From: Metaphire vulgaris
Lineage: Eukaryota > Annelida > Clitellata > Crassiclitellata > Megascolecidae
Assembly (NCBI GenBank): GCA_018105865.1
Contig: CM030872.1
Location: 9,537,629-9,601,628 of the forward strand
DNA length: 64,000 bases
Direction of reading: 5' to 3'
Shown here: positions 26,596-35,672 of the stretch, piece by piece
Layout of the letters: each line of letters starts with the position of its first letter
How positions within the stretch are numbered: position 1 is the stretch's first letter
Notes under the pieces: model-generated
Database searches by the model: none
What the model was told of the DNA's origin: nothing
Seen by the model: only the letters and a program-made list of their open reading frames with translations
Position numbers and translations under genes: made by a program

Positions 26596-29500
26596 AATAT
26601 GCTTTAAAATAGTTAAAATAAAGAGATAGTTAATTATATATTATCCAAGTTCACACAGTGGCAATTCTGCATTTTGTGAACAGACCTTGAATCTATACTC
26701 TCCTTTATCTTCTCTGTAACTGGGGTCTCCTTCTTTTTTGCCATAGTAATATTCATCCACAGGAATCCAGATAGAATTTGAATCTTCAATACAAAGAAAT
26801 AAATAATTAACCCAAGTGATAAAACTGTAGCTCAGATGTTTCTTCTAAGGTAAGTATGTAAAATATTGCTCGAATACTTTTCTGGTGCCCATACATGTGT
26901 ACTCTACATACTCACTCAGACTCAATTGAAATCAGTCTCTCATTCTAAAATCACACAGAAATCATAGAACCATTGAACATCCACATGCCAAGTGACCAGG
27001 AATTTCTGCCTGCACAAACAGGCCGGTTGAATTTTGTAGTACTGTAATTGGGGATGCAAAGTTGAGATAAACATGTGAAAGGAAAAAATGGAAGTTGGTA
27101 AATATGCAGAAGCCCCTTAATGAAACTTGGGGAAAGGAGCACCCAGGTCTCCAAAAACATCAATTTACCAATGGAAAGATGAATGGCTGCCCATGGAGAC
27201 ATTACGGCTTGTCCAAATAGCACGATACGAAAAAAGGCATATTTTCAACCCCCCATTTGCACACCATACATATGCAAAATCTCCTAAACCCAATTCCCTC
27301 CCCTCAGTGCATAAGTACAATATGGATGGACCCTTACAGTGAATCTACATAAGATATTTTCAATTATCGTTTCAGTGCAATGTGCTTGTGGCATGAACGT
27401 GCATGATGTAAAAAAAACTGATGAAATAAATCAAATGTACACTTCTTATTAACAAATCTAATGCAAACTTAACAGAGGTCAAACTGAAATGAAAAAAACC
27501 TATCTTTTTGACCTGGCTTATCCACCATAGACTGTCACCCGATTGTCCGGCCGGATACCCTGGATTTGACCTGGATCTTTAACGATTTCGATTTAGTGTG
27601 CTATCGGTTGATGCCCCTGTGCGTTATGAAGTGGGGCTATAGAAGTTTAAGATTAGATTAGATAGATAGATTAGACTAGTGATGCTTCCAAAACAGAAAC
27701 TTCCAACTGGGCCACATACCTTCCTCATTGATGTCTTTTTCTTGTCTTTTTCGACTTCCTGGCCGACCAGATGTATGATGATGGTTCCTTATTTGACTGC
27801 AGCATGAAAAGTCATCATTTCTGTTGTACTGTCTCTTGCGGCCCATGGCAGCAACTAGCTTCGGCTTCTTCGGGGCCAACTGAGCCTGTTTTTCGACCGC
27901 CCTCTGGACCATGTCGGCCGACCGCTTGACCGCGGTCTTACGAGCACTGGAGGTCTTGGTCTTGAATGCAAGTGAACTCTCTACAAAAAGTTCACTTCTA
28001 AAAGTTAACTTCGTTATATTTGTTATTATAGCCCTGGTCTTCTGTGGATGGATTTTGAAGTACCATCGATTGATACCCTTGGGTATTAGAACTGGTGCTA
28101 TAGAAGTGCATAATAATTATTACTAATTATTATTATATTGTCATCACGACTAAATCAAGAACAGTTCAACTTCAAACAAATATCGACAATCAGTCACACT
28201 GTCCACCTCTTTGGAACCGCCATCTAATGTTGCTACAATATAATAGAGCTTGGTTAAAATTTAGGCTAAGGAACACCAAAGCCAATGAAAGCTTCGTATT
28301 CAACCAATATGTTGTGTCCAACTGCTGGGTGGAAGTTGGACACAGCATGCAGTATATCCAATAAAGAGGTCCTAAATATTGTCAATGAGGAATAGGCAAT
28401 AATACAAACAATAAAACAGAGGCAAAAGAACTGGATTTGGCATATTGTAAGACGAGACTCATTATTCAGAACAGTACTGAAGGGACATACTGTAAGGGAG
28501 GAAGGATAGCCAGAGGAAGACCATGTACATCACCTCTGCACTGGATGCTGACTAAAGACGGATACAAAGGACTAAAGACCCAAGCTGCTGACAGAGAAGG
28601 ATGGCTCCAATGGGAACCAGGACCTGGTTTCTGGCAGAGAACTTAAGAAGAGAGAAGAGATTCAAAGATGCAAAGTTGAAAGCATTCTTGAATATCTTAT
28701 TACTCTTGTTCTTCTGCTTCTGTTCACTTTGATCATGTTGAGACAGTGCAAAGTAGAATGCCAATATATTTCAAACCCAGAAACTCCAGCTAACATTCAA
28801 GATCTCTGTGTGTAAAACAAGGTTAATGTCACAAAAACAGACAAAACCAAGGTCACAAAAAAATCAACCATTAACCCGTTTTTGATTTTGAATTTTAACT
28901 CATGTTGGAGCGGCTTTATAAATTGTCCTAATAATTAATAATAATAATTTTGATTTAATAATAATAATAAATAATAATAATAATAATAATAATAACAACA
29001 ATAATAATAATAACAAGAATTTTAAGGCATAGTCACCTGGACCATGAAGTCTCATTCTGGCCGACACTACATTTGACCGGGCACGTTCTGCAATTTCAAA
29101 AGGCTCCACAATTTTTACATCATCATCATCATCATCGTCTTCTTCATTGTCCACTGTAGAAGGAATAGAAAGATCGATGACCTGTCTCGGTCTATTGTTG
29201 ACTGGCAATCTATAAGTGTTTTGCATCCTATTGATACTTGAGGACATGACAAAATCCTCATCCGCAGGACTGTCAAACGGAACTGTCAGCAGTACTTTCC
29301 TACCTGACGGTAATCCGAAAGTTGGTTGTATGGCGGTAGGCAAAGTCAGATATGAAGTTGCGTTAGTCGGGATGTTCGTCCCGCCCGGCAACCTCTGGGT
29401 CACCGGGATATCCGACATGTCGGATACCACGATGAGATTCCCGCCTGCTGAAGCAGAAGCTCGAACGGATGAGGAATAGAAATTTGCATGAGAATTTTTA

Positions 29501-30102
29501 GCGGAGTTTGTAGAATTCCTGGAGGAATTCGAAGTCCGGCCCTGCTTTGTAGCTGGAAAAACTGGCACGGTAGAAGAAGCATCGTCGTCAATGACTATGA
29601 CATCGGAAGTAAAACGTCCTAAACAAATACAAAATCAAAATATTGTATTCAACATATATCACAGTCTAAAGTCTCATTACTTTACCTTGCAACTCCAATG
29701 CTAGAAGCGCCTCTGAGTAGAAATAGAAGAGGTGCTATACAAATGTCACATTACATTACATTACATTACAGTAATATAAATCAATGCTTACTGATATTTC
29801 TAAAGTCAACACAAGAGAAGTTCTTCTATGGATGTTATATCAAATACTATTATATTATAATAATCTATTATTGTAATAATAATAATAATATAATTAAGTT
29901 CTTCTACAAATGTTATTATTAAGTTCTTCTACTGATGTTATTATGTAACTTTCAATGATTTTTTATTCTTTGTAAATAATAAAATGATGATGAACACAAC
30001 TTTTCTAATATAGCGAACTCTTATTATCATGAAAAAATGACAGCACAAAAACATAAGTAAAGCAAACAATACAAAATACATTTTTAAAACAACAGTCAGT
30101 CA

Positions 30103-30200
<98 letters not shown>

Positions 30201-31524
30201 AGTTGTAAAATGGATCACTACATATAAAGGACCATAATAATGAGAAAATATAATAAGAAGAAAATATACAGGGTGGCGCAAAAACCGGACTAGTCACATT
30301 TAGGTTTGCATTTAATATAGTCCAGTCTTTTTGGCGCCACCCTCTAATTTATATACATAGATAATAGTGAGAAAAGGCAGTTTGCAAAATGAACATTTAA
30401 GCTTTCTTATGTGAAGTCAGTTCATTCTCTTAAACCCAAATGATTGCAAAAGATTATTTGACAATTTTGAGGTTCAATATTTGAAATATGTAGAATGAAT
30501 GCTGGATGAATAGCAGCTAAAATAATCTCATTATATTCAATCCAGTTCTGGACTAAGGAAATGGTAGTCAAAAATGACAGAAGTGTTACTGCATACACTC
30601 ACTTTAAATTCATTCATTCACTCACTGATTTATTCACTCATTGATTTATTCACTAATTCATTTATTCACTAATTCATTTCTTCACTCATTCATTTCTTCA
30701 CTCATTCATTTATTCACTCATTCATTTATTCACTCATTCATTTATTCACTCACTCATTTATTCACTCATTCATTTATTCACTCATTCATTTATTCACTCA
30801 TTCATTTATTCACTCATTATTTCTTTACTCATTCAATTATTTCTTTACTCATTCAATTATTTCTTCACTCATTCATTTCTTCACTCATTCATTTATTCAT
30901 TCATTCATTCACTTATTCATTCATCCGTCTTCTGGTTAATTTCAGAAACGCAAATAATCAGCAGTAGACTTTCTAAATGTCCAAGTTTAACAGATAAGTA
31001 GGTTTTATATAACAGGCCTGCCATAACCATGCCATATTCGTTAAATCTTGTAACACCATGAACAGACATAAACTGTACCACGAACAAGCATAACACTAAA
31101 TAAGAGAGAGGTTAACCCTGAACCCTTAAAGCACCACATACTATAGATCTATATGCAATTGGAACCGAATCTACTTGGTTCCAGCGGTTGAAGGGTTAAA
31201 CGTCCACACAATTTTGCCTCAAATCCACTAAGCATTACAGTATGCATCACATATGTCAAAGTCTGGCACAGTCTTCAAAATAAAATAGAACCAATATTAC
31301 AAACTTTTCTGTCTAACTGGTACTTGTGGTGACGACGCAGCGCCCCTGCGCGGCGCACGATTAGCTTTGGGCTTTTCGAGGTTCTGCAGCGCTGTTTTGT
31401 AGTCTTTCTGCGCTTGGACGTTCGCTTGTCTCTGAGATGGAGTCAACTCCTCCTCTTCACATTCCATGAACAACTCCAGGTCACTGCGTCTCACGTGACC
31501 AGTCTTGGTCGACTGTTTCGCCAT
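10168..31524 (-). CDS. ZNF280/POGZ-like C2H2 zinc-finger protein (17 coding exons)
   Basis: Nuclear DNA- or chromatin-binding protein by family. Coding exons in order: 31305-31524, 29037-29618, 27720-27980, 26686-26783, 25443-25613, 23132-23311, 21618-21728, 21433-21553, 20238-20427, 19407-19591, 18321-18415, 16975-17095, 16191-16331, 15434-15558, 13347-14801, 11519-11852, 10168-10321. Every junction is phase-compatible if one missing base is allowed in the exon at 11.5-11.9 kb; the total is then 4,545 nt (1,514 residues plus stop). The N-terminus has LELFMECEEEEL, which I recall as a signature of vertebrate ZNF280C/D. The run CHIEKVHQNK, DSESVLRQHMKNFH and EMPYTCNLCNFRSS follows the ZNF280 finger order. 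The long acidic exon and the Tyr/Arg-rich C-terminus are not familiar from that family. Exact target unknown. Confidence 0.85.
10394..10926. mobile_element. hAT-like element, 533 bp, in the last intron of the ZNF280-like gene
   Basis: Ends cagtggttcttaacc and ggttaagaaccactg form a perfect 15-bp inverted repeat. Perfect 8-bp duplications aaatacta at 10386-10393 and 10927-10934. The interior is AT-rich and non-coding. Confidence 0.9.
11225..11465. repeat. Short minisatellite in intron 16
   Basis: Three to four imperfect units of about 65 bp, each with ggtaactgcatttactt-like sequence followed by ccttcaattgac-like sequence. Confidence 0.55.
11519..11852 (-). CDS. ZNF280-like exon 16: Tyr/Arg/Asp-rich, with a one-base deficit
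   Basis: Acceptor atttacag in phase 0 reads VRDSESLRTRPQTASLEGG and KDAHSSRP. After 11750-11775 the sensible frame shifts by one, giving HHDSHKPDTSYYRDREYN and later DRRTYNQRDFNRRGYDVQDY, and a phase-2 donor (tacaa|gtgagt). The exon is 334 nt; phase closure needs 335. This points to one missing base near the ggg at 11769-11771. Confidence 0.65.
13083..13245 (-). mobile_element. LINE 3' end fragment
   Basis: Carries cttctatagcactac ... atcaactgatggcacacc, the reverse complement of the ggtgcaccatcagctgatg ... gcgctatagaag 3' end shared by many copies here. Confidence 0.6.
13347..14801 (-). CDS. ZNF280-like exon 15: long acidic region
   Basis: A 1,455-nt exon (485 codons) after acceptor ctttgcag; donor ctaag|gttaat, phase 0. 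Rich in Glu, Asp and Ser, with no predicted fold visible, for example CDIIDAELQLSTDDSC and CIISDDFLISLDDENAE, which contain further SUMO-interaction-like patches. Reading past the donor meets a stop at 13296. An acidic region of this kind often recruits partners; that is inference. Confidence 0.82.
15434..15558 (-). CDS. ZNF280-like exon 14
   Basis: Acceptor ttttcagcag, donor caccag|gtatcc. Reads SPAKRNSPLTIAGDIFAEAP then SKQSPDHQ. Phase 1 in, phase 0 out. No domain recognised. Confidence 0.7.
16191..16331 (-). CDS. ZNF280-like exon 13
   Basis: Acceptor gctggcag, donor tagag|gtattc. Reads KVIVNGIIEDLMDAMFPSEV and VLNYLLDQVV, probably helical. Phase 1 on both sides. A MITE (16366-16502) sits 35 bp upstream in the intron. 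Confidence 0.7.
16366..16502. mobile_element. MITE, CATCCATATAGTA family
   Basis: Inverted ends ttcatccatatagtacgta and tacatgctatatggatgg. Relatives at 27205-27337, 38166-38293 and 50349-50491. About 130 bp, non-coding, intronic. Confidence 0.7.
16975..17095 (-). CDS. ZNF280-like exon 12
   Basis: Acceptor gaatttag, donor ccag|gttaac. Reads GRRRVLQDAEVPSLF then GLIKKQRKYNRHHSRTP. Phase 0 in and phase 1 out agree with both neighbours. No domain recognised. Confidence 0.65.
17879..18045 (+). mobile_element. LINE 3' end with (ATTG)n tail
   Basis: Begins with the last codons of a reverse transcriptase (RSNLKTHLFDLAYP), then a short 3' UTR ending gtggcgctatagaag and an (ATTG)n tail. This copy shows that the gcgctatagaag repeats of the window are 5'-truncated LINE ends. 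Confidence 0.72.
18175..18300 (-). mobile_element. LINE 3' end fragment
   Basis: Reverse complement of the same 3' UTR; abuts coding exon 18321-18415 on its 3' side. Confidence 0.6.
18321..18415 (-). CDS. ZNF280-like exon 11 (frame set by phase)
   Basis: Acceptor gtcctgcag, donor ttgaag|gttaga. Phase requires the frame ARGRVIRVNEKPNIS; joined to the previous exon it gives GNLLAR, as in finger sequences. Another open frame (KRTCYSGQREAKY) looks protein-like but does not fit either neighbour's phase. Confidence 0.55.
18979..19250. repeat. Mixed (AAT/AAC)n and (GAT/GAA)n microsatellites
   Basis: 18979-19133 is (AAT/AAC)n, then 19147-19250 is (GAT)n with GAA units. Another (GAT)n lies at 18851-18894. 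All are in the intron after the finger-8 exon. Confidence 0.9.
19407..19591 (-). CDS. ZNF280-like exon: finger 8 and start of finger 9
   Basis: Acceptor gtacacag, donor ctag|gtatgt. Finger 8: CTLC plus 12 residues plus HMTTCH. Then a basic stretch (KRKALTRREAK) and CLCGYASVHGNLL, the first half of another finger. Confidence 0.82.
19930..20075 (-). mobile_element. LINE reverse transcriptase C-terminal scrap
   Basis: Minus frame reads GDRGRGRPRKRWMDSIKEDL, the GRPRxxWxDxIKxD signature near the end of many LINE reverse transcriptases. Followed by a (TG)n tract (20066-20114). Confidence 0.65.
20238..20427 (-). CDS. ZNF280-like exon: partial finger 7
   Basis: Acceptor ttgtatcag, donor tttcag|gtgcgg. 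Reads VNRNKEQVLICLKETGVKLL and HLCLECKKPLNSSYHF: a Cys pair without the usual His pair. Phase 1 in, phase 2 out, both matching neighbours. Confidence 0.75.
20834..21300 (-). mobile_element. LINE reverse transcriptase C-terminus and 3' end
   Basis: Minus frame reads NPILWNSLPEEITSETTPDK and AMKLKTHLF, followed by a stop, a gcgctatacaaat 3' UTR and an (AAT)n tail. LWNSLP and LKTHLF are CR1/L2-type endings. Confidence 0.72.
21433..21553 (-). CDS. ZNF280-like exon: finger 6
   Basis: Reads KHQNKSNNKKCICCKLTFL then HHRARDH: a canonical C2H2 finger matching the KHQKKxxxRCxxCRLQFL segment of ZNF280. Ends in phase 1 (CAG A|GTAGGA), which fits the next exon. Confidence 0.8.
21618..21728 (-). CDS. ZNF280-like exon: degenerate finger 5
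   Basis: Acceptor tatacag. Reads SNMCGICQTILKV, aligned with the LCPFCLKV segment of ZNF280. The following intron would be only 64 bp (GTCTTT ... TTTTTAACAG), very short for this gene. The first His of the finger is replaced by Lys. Confidence 0.6.
23132..23311 (-). CDS. ZNF280-like exon: finger 3 and a degenerate finger 4
   Basis: Finger 3: CRIC plus 12 residues plus HMKNFH. Finger 4: CNLC plus 12 residues plus H, but no second His at the usual spacing. EMPYTCNLCNFRSS is a strong match to the ZNF280 EMPYxCxxCxxRSS pattern. Acceptor gatacag, donor aaaag|gtatgt. Confidence 0.88.
23470..23860 (+). repeat. Copy of a ~355-bp repeat (see 57895-58610)
   Basis: Shares aaaattgagaagagtg, tcttgtgtccccatctt, aatgccacgaaaat and atctattctctgtcaaatg in the same order with the tandem units at 57.9-58.6 kb. 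No coding potential recognised. It directly abuts the (CCCTAAAAAC)n satellite. Confidence 0.7.
23863..25034. repeat. Degenerate (CCCTAAAAAC)n satellite, 1.17 kb
   Basis: About 115 imperfect decamer-like units, mainly ccctaaaaac, cgtaaaaacc, cataaaaacc and aaaaaacc. The TTTTTAGGG strand resembles telomere repeats, but the unit differs from TTAGGG. It lies in the intron between fingers 2 and 3. Confidence 0.9.
25224..25302. mobile_element. Hairpin MITE copy 1 (CAGGGTGGTGCAAAAA family)
   Basis: About 78 bp, inverted orientation relative to the other three copies. Stem arms include accggacta and tagtccggt. Confidence 0.72.
25443..25613 (-). CDS. ZNF280-like exon: fingers 1 and 2
   Basis: Finger 1: CWYC plus 12 residues plus HMQGH. 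Finger 2: CKHC plus 12 residues, first His in QCHIEK, second His in the next exon (VH). Acceptor aatctcag, donor gaaaag|gtagat; phase 0 on both sides. Closely resembles the paired fingers of ZNF280 proteins. Confidence 0.88.
25882..26210 (-). mobile_element. LINE 3' end with (ATT)n tail
   Basis: (ATT)n at 25882-25940 followed by aatttatatagcaccat and further 3' UTR-like sequence; minus orientation. Confidence 0.55.
26345..26592 (+). mobile_element. tRNA-derived SINE with (CAT)n tail
   Basis: Head ggggcatggtgtaattgcgg resembles a pol III A box region and aggttcaaatctgaccc a B box. The body runs to a (CAT)n tail at 26532-26592. A second copy is at 46564. Confidence 0.65.
26686..26783 (-). CDS. 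ZNF280-like exon before the first finger
   Basis: Acceptor tattgaag, donor ttcaag|gtctgt. Reads SNSIWIPVDEYYYGKKEGD and EYRFK, leading directly into the first C2H2 finger in the next exon. Confidence 0.8.
27205..27337. mobile_element. MITE, CATCCATATAGTA family
   Basis: Shares aaaaggcatattttcaa, tttgcacaccatacatatg and atatggatggaccct with copies at 16366, 38166 and 50349. Confidence 0.65.
27480..27680 (+). mobile_element. LINE 3' end fragment
   Basis: Reads KTYLFDLAYP, then the 3' UTR with ctatagaagtttaagatt and a (GATA)-like tail, ending 40 bp before coding exon 27720-27980. Confidence 0.6.
27720..27980 (-). CDS. ZNF280-like exon: basic linker
   Basis: Acceptor ctttttgtag, donor ggaag|gtatgt. 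Lys/Arg-rich sequence (KTKTSSARKTAVKR, KKPKLVAAMGRKRQ, GSRKRQEKD) that could hold nuclear localisation signals. Phase 1 on both sides. Confidence 0.8.
28010..28135 (+). mobile_element. LINE 3' end fragment
   Basis: ccatcgattgatacccttggg ... ggtgctatagaagtg with an ATT-rich tail; a subfamily shared with 43000 and 54000. Confidence 0.55.
28384..28640 (+). mobile_element. Decayed LINE reverse transcriptase C-terminus
   Basis: Frames read RQKNWIWHIVRRDSLFRTVL and then, shifted, GGRIARGRP and QAADREGW. These match the W-x-G-H-I-x-R ... GxxxRGRP ... A-x-DRExW ending of LINE reverse transcriptases. Several stops and shifts. Confidence 0.6.
29037..29618 (-). CDS. ZNF280-like exon with SUMO-interaction-like motifs
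   Basis: Acceptor tttgtttag, donor ccag|gtgact. About 194 residues, Ser/Asn-rich, with three hydrophobic clusters beside acid: DVIVIDDD, NLIVVSDMSD and DDDDVKIVEP. The first and third fit the SUMO-interacting motif (V/I-x-V/I-V/I plus acidic). A role in SUMO binding is inference. Confidence 0.82.
30106..30197. repeat. (TA)n microsatellite
   Basis: About 45 uninterrupted TA units in the first intron of the ZNF280-like gene. Confidence 0.95.
30269..30343. mobile_element. Hairpin MITE copy 2
   Basis: cagggtggcgcaaaaaccgg ... ggcgccaccct; about 75 bp with a long near-perfect stem, in intron 1 of the ZNF280-like gene. Confidence 0.75.
30608..30925. repeat. 16-bp minisatellite (ATTCATTTATTCACTC)n
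   Basis: About 20 units. An ORF across it encodes only HSF/THS repeats and is not a gene. Confidence 0.9.
31305..31524 (-). CDS. ZNF280-like exon: start codon and acidic N-terminus
   Basis: An acceptor (ggttttag) lies two bases before ATG, so a 5' UTR exon probably exists upstream. The start MAKQSTK is chosen because upstream in-frame Mets fall in the presumed intron. Carries DLELFMECEEEEL, then a basic stretch (NRAPRRGAA). Donor aaaa|gtttgt in phase 1 gives an Arg codon with the next exon. Confidence 0.75.
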
Positions 31525-32064
31525 ACCTAAAACCATTCGCCCGGCAAATCGGTGAGTAAACAGCAAAAGTGCAACAATCCTAGGTACCTACTGGTGAGGA
31601 GTTTACTAGCTTTTGGTATCTTTTATTTTCATTATTAACCCTTGTATTGATTATAAATTATCTATAATGATGTTCTTATTCACTATGCATTTTATTCTTT
31701 AATTAAGTCATTAGCAATTTTCAATAATTGCACTCTTTATATATTCTTCATGTTTATAATTCATTACTCCCCTCTTGTGGAATGCCAAGGCCACCTTCAA
31801 AGACTTTCGTGATGCGAGCTCAAGACGTCCTGTTTTTGGCCTTCACAGCGTTTAATGCATAGTCATTCAAACAATAGTCCTGAAAGTCATCAGTGCATGC
31901 ACAAACCTCCAGGGCTGGGAAATCAACTTACCATCAAATCAAAAATTTGGAGGCTGCACAATGCAATGTAAACAAGATCTGAATTTGCTAAATAATGACG
32001 CCTTTCTCTCACATTATCTGGGATATAGAAAAAAATGCAGGAGATTCTCTCACGCTAACTGGGC

Positions 32065-32790
32065 TGGGTTAAGTAAGTAAAATCTCATAAATTTATATAG
32101 CGCTTTGGAAAGTAGAGCAGCGGTAGCTACTTATTCTTATGCGCTAATCTTTCATGAAATAGCTATGGACAAGGTGGGTTGTCAGCCAGGTCAAAGGTCA
32201 GTGTATCTATGAGGCGGTGGGGTGAGTTGCTAGAGCTACGGAGAAAATTACTTTTGGAATAGGGAGGTCTTAAGCCTAGACCTGAAGGCTTGAGGAGATA
32301 GTGAAGGAATTAGAGGAGAGGAGGAATCAGAGCTTATTGTTTGACCATGGCATAGGCTGCAGAGGGAAGCTGGAATTTAGTTCCAAACTTCTGGTGCGGC
32401 ATATGAGAAAGCGCAGTTGCAGATTTTGAGTTGATTGATTTAATGAGACATGAGAGTGTTGGATGAGATGACAATCGTGCAGGTAAAGGATGCTGAGGCA
32501 TTAAGAGTTTTTGCAGGTAGACAGGTTTTGATGAATGGAGTGATGAACTGAATGTGATCGTTATTATCTTGTACTGGAAGCATATGGAAATTTTGAGCCA
32601 GTGCAGTGACTTCAGTATAGGTGAGATATGGCAGAACTTTGGGGAGATTTAGTTACCGCTCAGGCTAGTGCGTTTCAAATGGATTGTAATTTGTTGATGG
32701 AGGTCCTTGGAAGGAAGGCTATCATAGAGGGAGTTGCAGTAGTGGTTGAGGTTAGAAGCCCATGCATGGGGCCTGGTTGCCATGAATAAC
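32065..32790 (-). mobile_element. LINE/SINE-like 3' region
   Basis: Starts with aaatttatatagcgctttgg, the reverse of the LINE 3' signature, and continues with sequence similar to 21.94-22.37 kb. No intact frame. Confidence 0.5.
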
Positions 32791-33220
32791 TTTACCGGCA
32801 CCTTTTATATTCAAACACACAAATTTATAACCCATACAAATCATATTTATAAATATTTATAGACTTTTTAATTCCTAAATGGCTAGAACGTAACCTTTTC
32901 TGCCTGAGGTGCCGTCTGAATATGGGAACGCCGTGTACGTACAATCGCTATTTTAAAAATCAAGCGCTATATAAATTACGTAGCACAATAGCCGTAGTGT
33001 GCGCTTGAGTTCCCAACCTGCATGCAGCCTACGAGACGCCACGGATTCTTTACATTTAACACAGAATATTTTCACAGCGGAATTTCTTCAAATTTAATTC
33101 CGTGAAATTCGCCGCGACGCTAAATTGCAGCCATATATTTATTCATTTTGTGTTTTAAAAGATAAAATCGGTCAAAAGTATTTCGACTATTGCCTACACA
33201 TATAAACAACGACCGCAGTT

Positions 33221-33232
33221 CAAAATGGCGGC
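33221..33232 (+). promoter_or_regulatory. YY1-type motif in the head-to-head intergenic region
   Basis: caaaatggcggc matches the YY1 consensus CAAnATGGCGGC found near start sites of many animal housekeeping genes. It lies in a non-repetitive, GC-richer patch (about 32.9-33.25 kb) between the divergent zinc-finger and kinase genes. A 17-codon ORF (33225-33278) starts at its ATG and ends inside a LINE scrap. Which gene it serves is not shown by the sequence. Confidence 0.4.
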
Positions 33233-33647
33233 GGCGACTAACACCACTGATCAGAACGCAATCATAAAACTTCTATAGCGCCATTATTTTACTGCATTCG
33301 ACATCAATGTGTGGTACACTTGTACGTGCTTAGTACAAATTATAGAGCTGATAAGGCAAAGTCCTTAAGCTCTAAGTGAATGCTGCTGGATTTTCGAGAA
33401 TTAGGTTAAAATGATGCCAGAAGTCGTGAATAAGACACGTCCCAACCCCAGTGGCGTAGCCAGGATTCGGGATTAGGTTGCATATTGCCATAACCGGTGT
33501 TTCTCTGTTTATTTAATTTAGTTTTATAGATTGCCTTCCATAACGAAATACCCCGGGCAGCAGCTCGAGTACCCCAAGGGGTACGTGTACCGCTGTTAGA
33601 GAACCTCTGACCTAGACTATCCATTTAGCGAAGTCCTAAAGCTAAGA

Positions 33648-34012
33648 CAGTGTTTATTCTAGCCACCTTGACATTGGGGGGATTTTGAAATGTTTGGGGG
33701 ACAAGGTTGAGTCTCCAAAAACCAAAAACCTTGACAAGCAAAAGAAGGTCATCCTTATATTTTTCCCTTCTGAAATGTCGTGACAAGCAAAAAAAGTTAT
33801 CCTTCCATCCTTCGTAATATATTTTACCTTTCTCAATTACCCTGACAAGCAAAAAATGGTCATCTATATATTATTTTTCCCCTCTCCAAAAAAGCCCCAT
33901 CGTCACACTTGGGGGGGGGAATTTCCATCCCCAAGCCAACATATAAAAAATTATGGGGATTTTAAAACTTGGGAGGAACCCCCCCCCCAGAGAAGGCTTA
34001 GAATAAACACTG
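33648..34012. mobile_element. hAT-like MITE, 365 bp (CAGTGTTTATTCTAG family)
   Basis: Ends cagtgtttattctagcc and ttagaataaacactg, perfect 8-bp duplications agctaaga at 33640-33647 and 34013-34020. Relatives at 39204, 45979 and 46674. Confidence 0.88.
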
Positions 34013-34214
34013 AGCTAAGAAATTAAATGGCCTAAATGCCTTAACAAACTTAGACCCTATATTAAAAATTAGGCTAAGTGCATAAAAACAGCACAAAACT
34101 CCGCATGTATAGGCCTATATGTGTGTATAGGTGCGCGCGTGTGTAATTAGACCTATCTGCCTGTGTATATATAGGTCTACACATATATATATATATATAG
34201 GCCTAAACGCGCGC

Positions 34215-34389
34215 CAGTGGCGGCTCCACCGGGGGGGGCCGTGCCTATGGAGTGCCTGGCCCCCCAGTGCCCCCCAGTTGGGACCCTATACTTAATGCTA
34301 CATACATTAAACAACAAATGGTTGGCCCCCATCATTAGAAGTTGCCACCCCAACGGCCCCCCACTTGCCAAATCCTAGAGCCGCCACTG
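34215..34389. mobile_element. hAT-like MITE, 175 bp (CAGTGGCGGCTC family)
   Basis: Ends cagtggcggctcc and gagccgccactg; duplications acgcgcgc at 34207-34214 and 34390-34397. Opposite orientation to the copy at 2216. Confidence 0.85.
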
Positions 34390-35414
34390 ACGCGCGCGTG
34401 TGAATATAGACCTACCTGTCTGTAGGTTTTTCGGTGTGGTTTCTCCAAATAGCCTAACCTTAACCTGTCGCAGGTTTCAGGGCTTAGGGCACTGTGCTGC
34501 AACTGTGCATAGTTTTGGACGTGGTAAAAATCCCTCTCCAGACGATTTTGCCTTTTCGGGAACGGAGATGTCAATCAAGCGGGCGGCTTCTCAGGTACGG
34601 CGCTCTGGCTTAATAGCAGCCTACCTTGGGGGGCGCTGGCAGGCTACGTGCCGGAACAATGGAGGCTGGCTGGCTGGCAGACGAACGCTTGAAAAGAGCC
34701 ATTTCCAGTAAAGCCAGTCTTACTTGAAGTTACTTCCTGCTTTGTAGAAGGCAATGGTGACGACCTCAGCACAAGAGGTGGCAGAACATTTCACGCTTTG
34801 AGAATTTTTTTCGAAAGGTCGTTTCTAAATAGACAGATAAAAGTACACGATTGGAAGAAAGAGGCAAAGGGTGATTGCCAATCAAGGTAGGCCTAAGTCT
34901 TAATTAATGAACCTATACACTAGTTATTTACAGGGCCGGCCCTAGCCAAAATGGCGCCCAAGGCAAAGCATACTTTGGAGCCCTCTGCTCCTCCCCACTC
35001 GGACCCCCTGTGGCATCACGGTTACTCCTCCAATGATGAATCAGTCAAAAAAGTGCGCTAAAACAGAAGAGTCATAGTGTTATACCGTTATTAATATTCA
35101 ACTTCTGATTATCAAGGTTCGAAATATGAATTGAATCGGAATAACTTGAATGGAAACAAACAATAATTATTATTTAATCTGTTCCATAAGCGAACGTTTT
35201 GATCTTAAATAAAAATAGACGTTGTAATTAAATCTCTTGGCTAAAATGGCAAGGATTGGCGCCTCTTGGATCTTGGCGCCCTAGGCAACTGCCTGCTTTG
35301 CCTGTGCCTAAGGCCGGTCCTGGTTATTTAGGTCTACAATAGTAGCCTATTAATTATGTACCATTTGTACTGTACAATTGTACTACTGATAGTACAATTG
35401 TGTACTATTTGATT

Positions 35415-35498
35415 TGTTATCTGGGATTGACCGGGTCTTTTACGGATTTGGAGTATCATCAATTAATACCAAAGAGTATTAAAAAGTAGTAGCATGCC

Positions 35499-35555
<57 letters not shown>

Positions 35556-35568
35556 CAGCAGCAGTAGC

Positions 35569-35650
<82 letters not shown>

Positions 35651-35672
35651 ACAGTAGCAGTAGTAGTAGTAA
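35415..35672 (+). mobile_element. LINE 3' end with (TAG)n tail
   Basis: The 3' UTR piece (gggattgaccgggtctttta ... accaaagagtattaaaa) is followed by (TAG)n at 35497-35672. Poly-Ser and poly-Leu ORFs across it are artefacts. Confidence 0.65.

Noticed and set aside
30641..30967. ORF with SLIHLFTHSFIHSF repeats
   Set aside because: Produced by a 16-bp minisatellite.
34400..34711. Plus ORF of 103 codons starting MNIDLPVCRFFG
   Set aside because: No recognised domain; it begins at the edge of a MITE and has no splice or codon support. It might hold a non-coding first exon, but I cannot show it.
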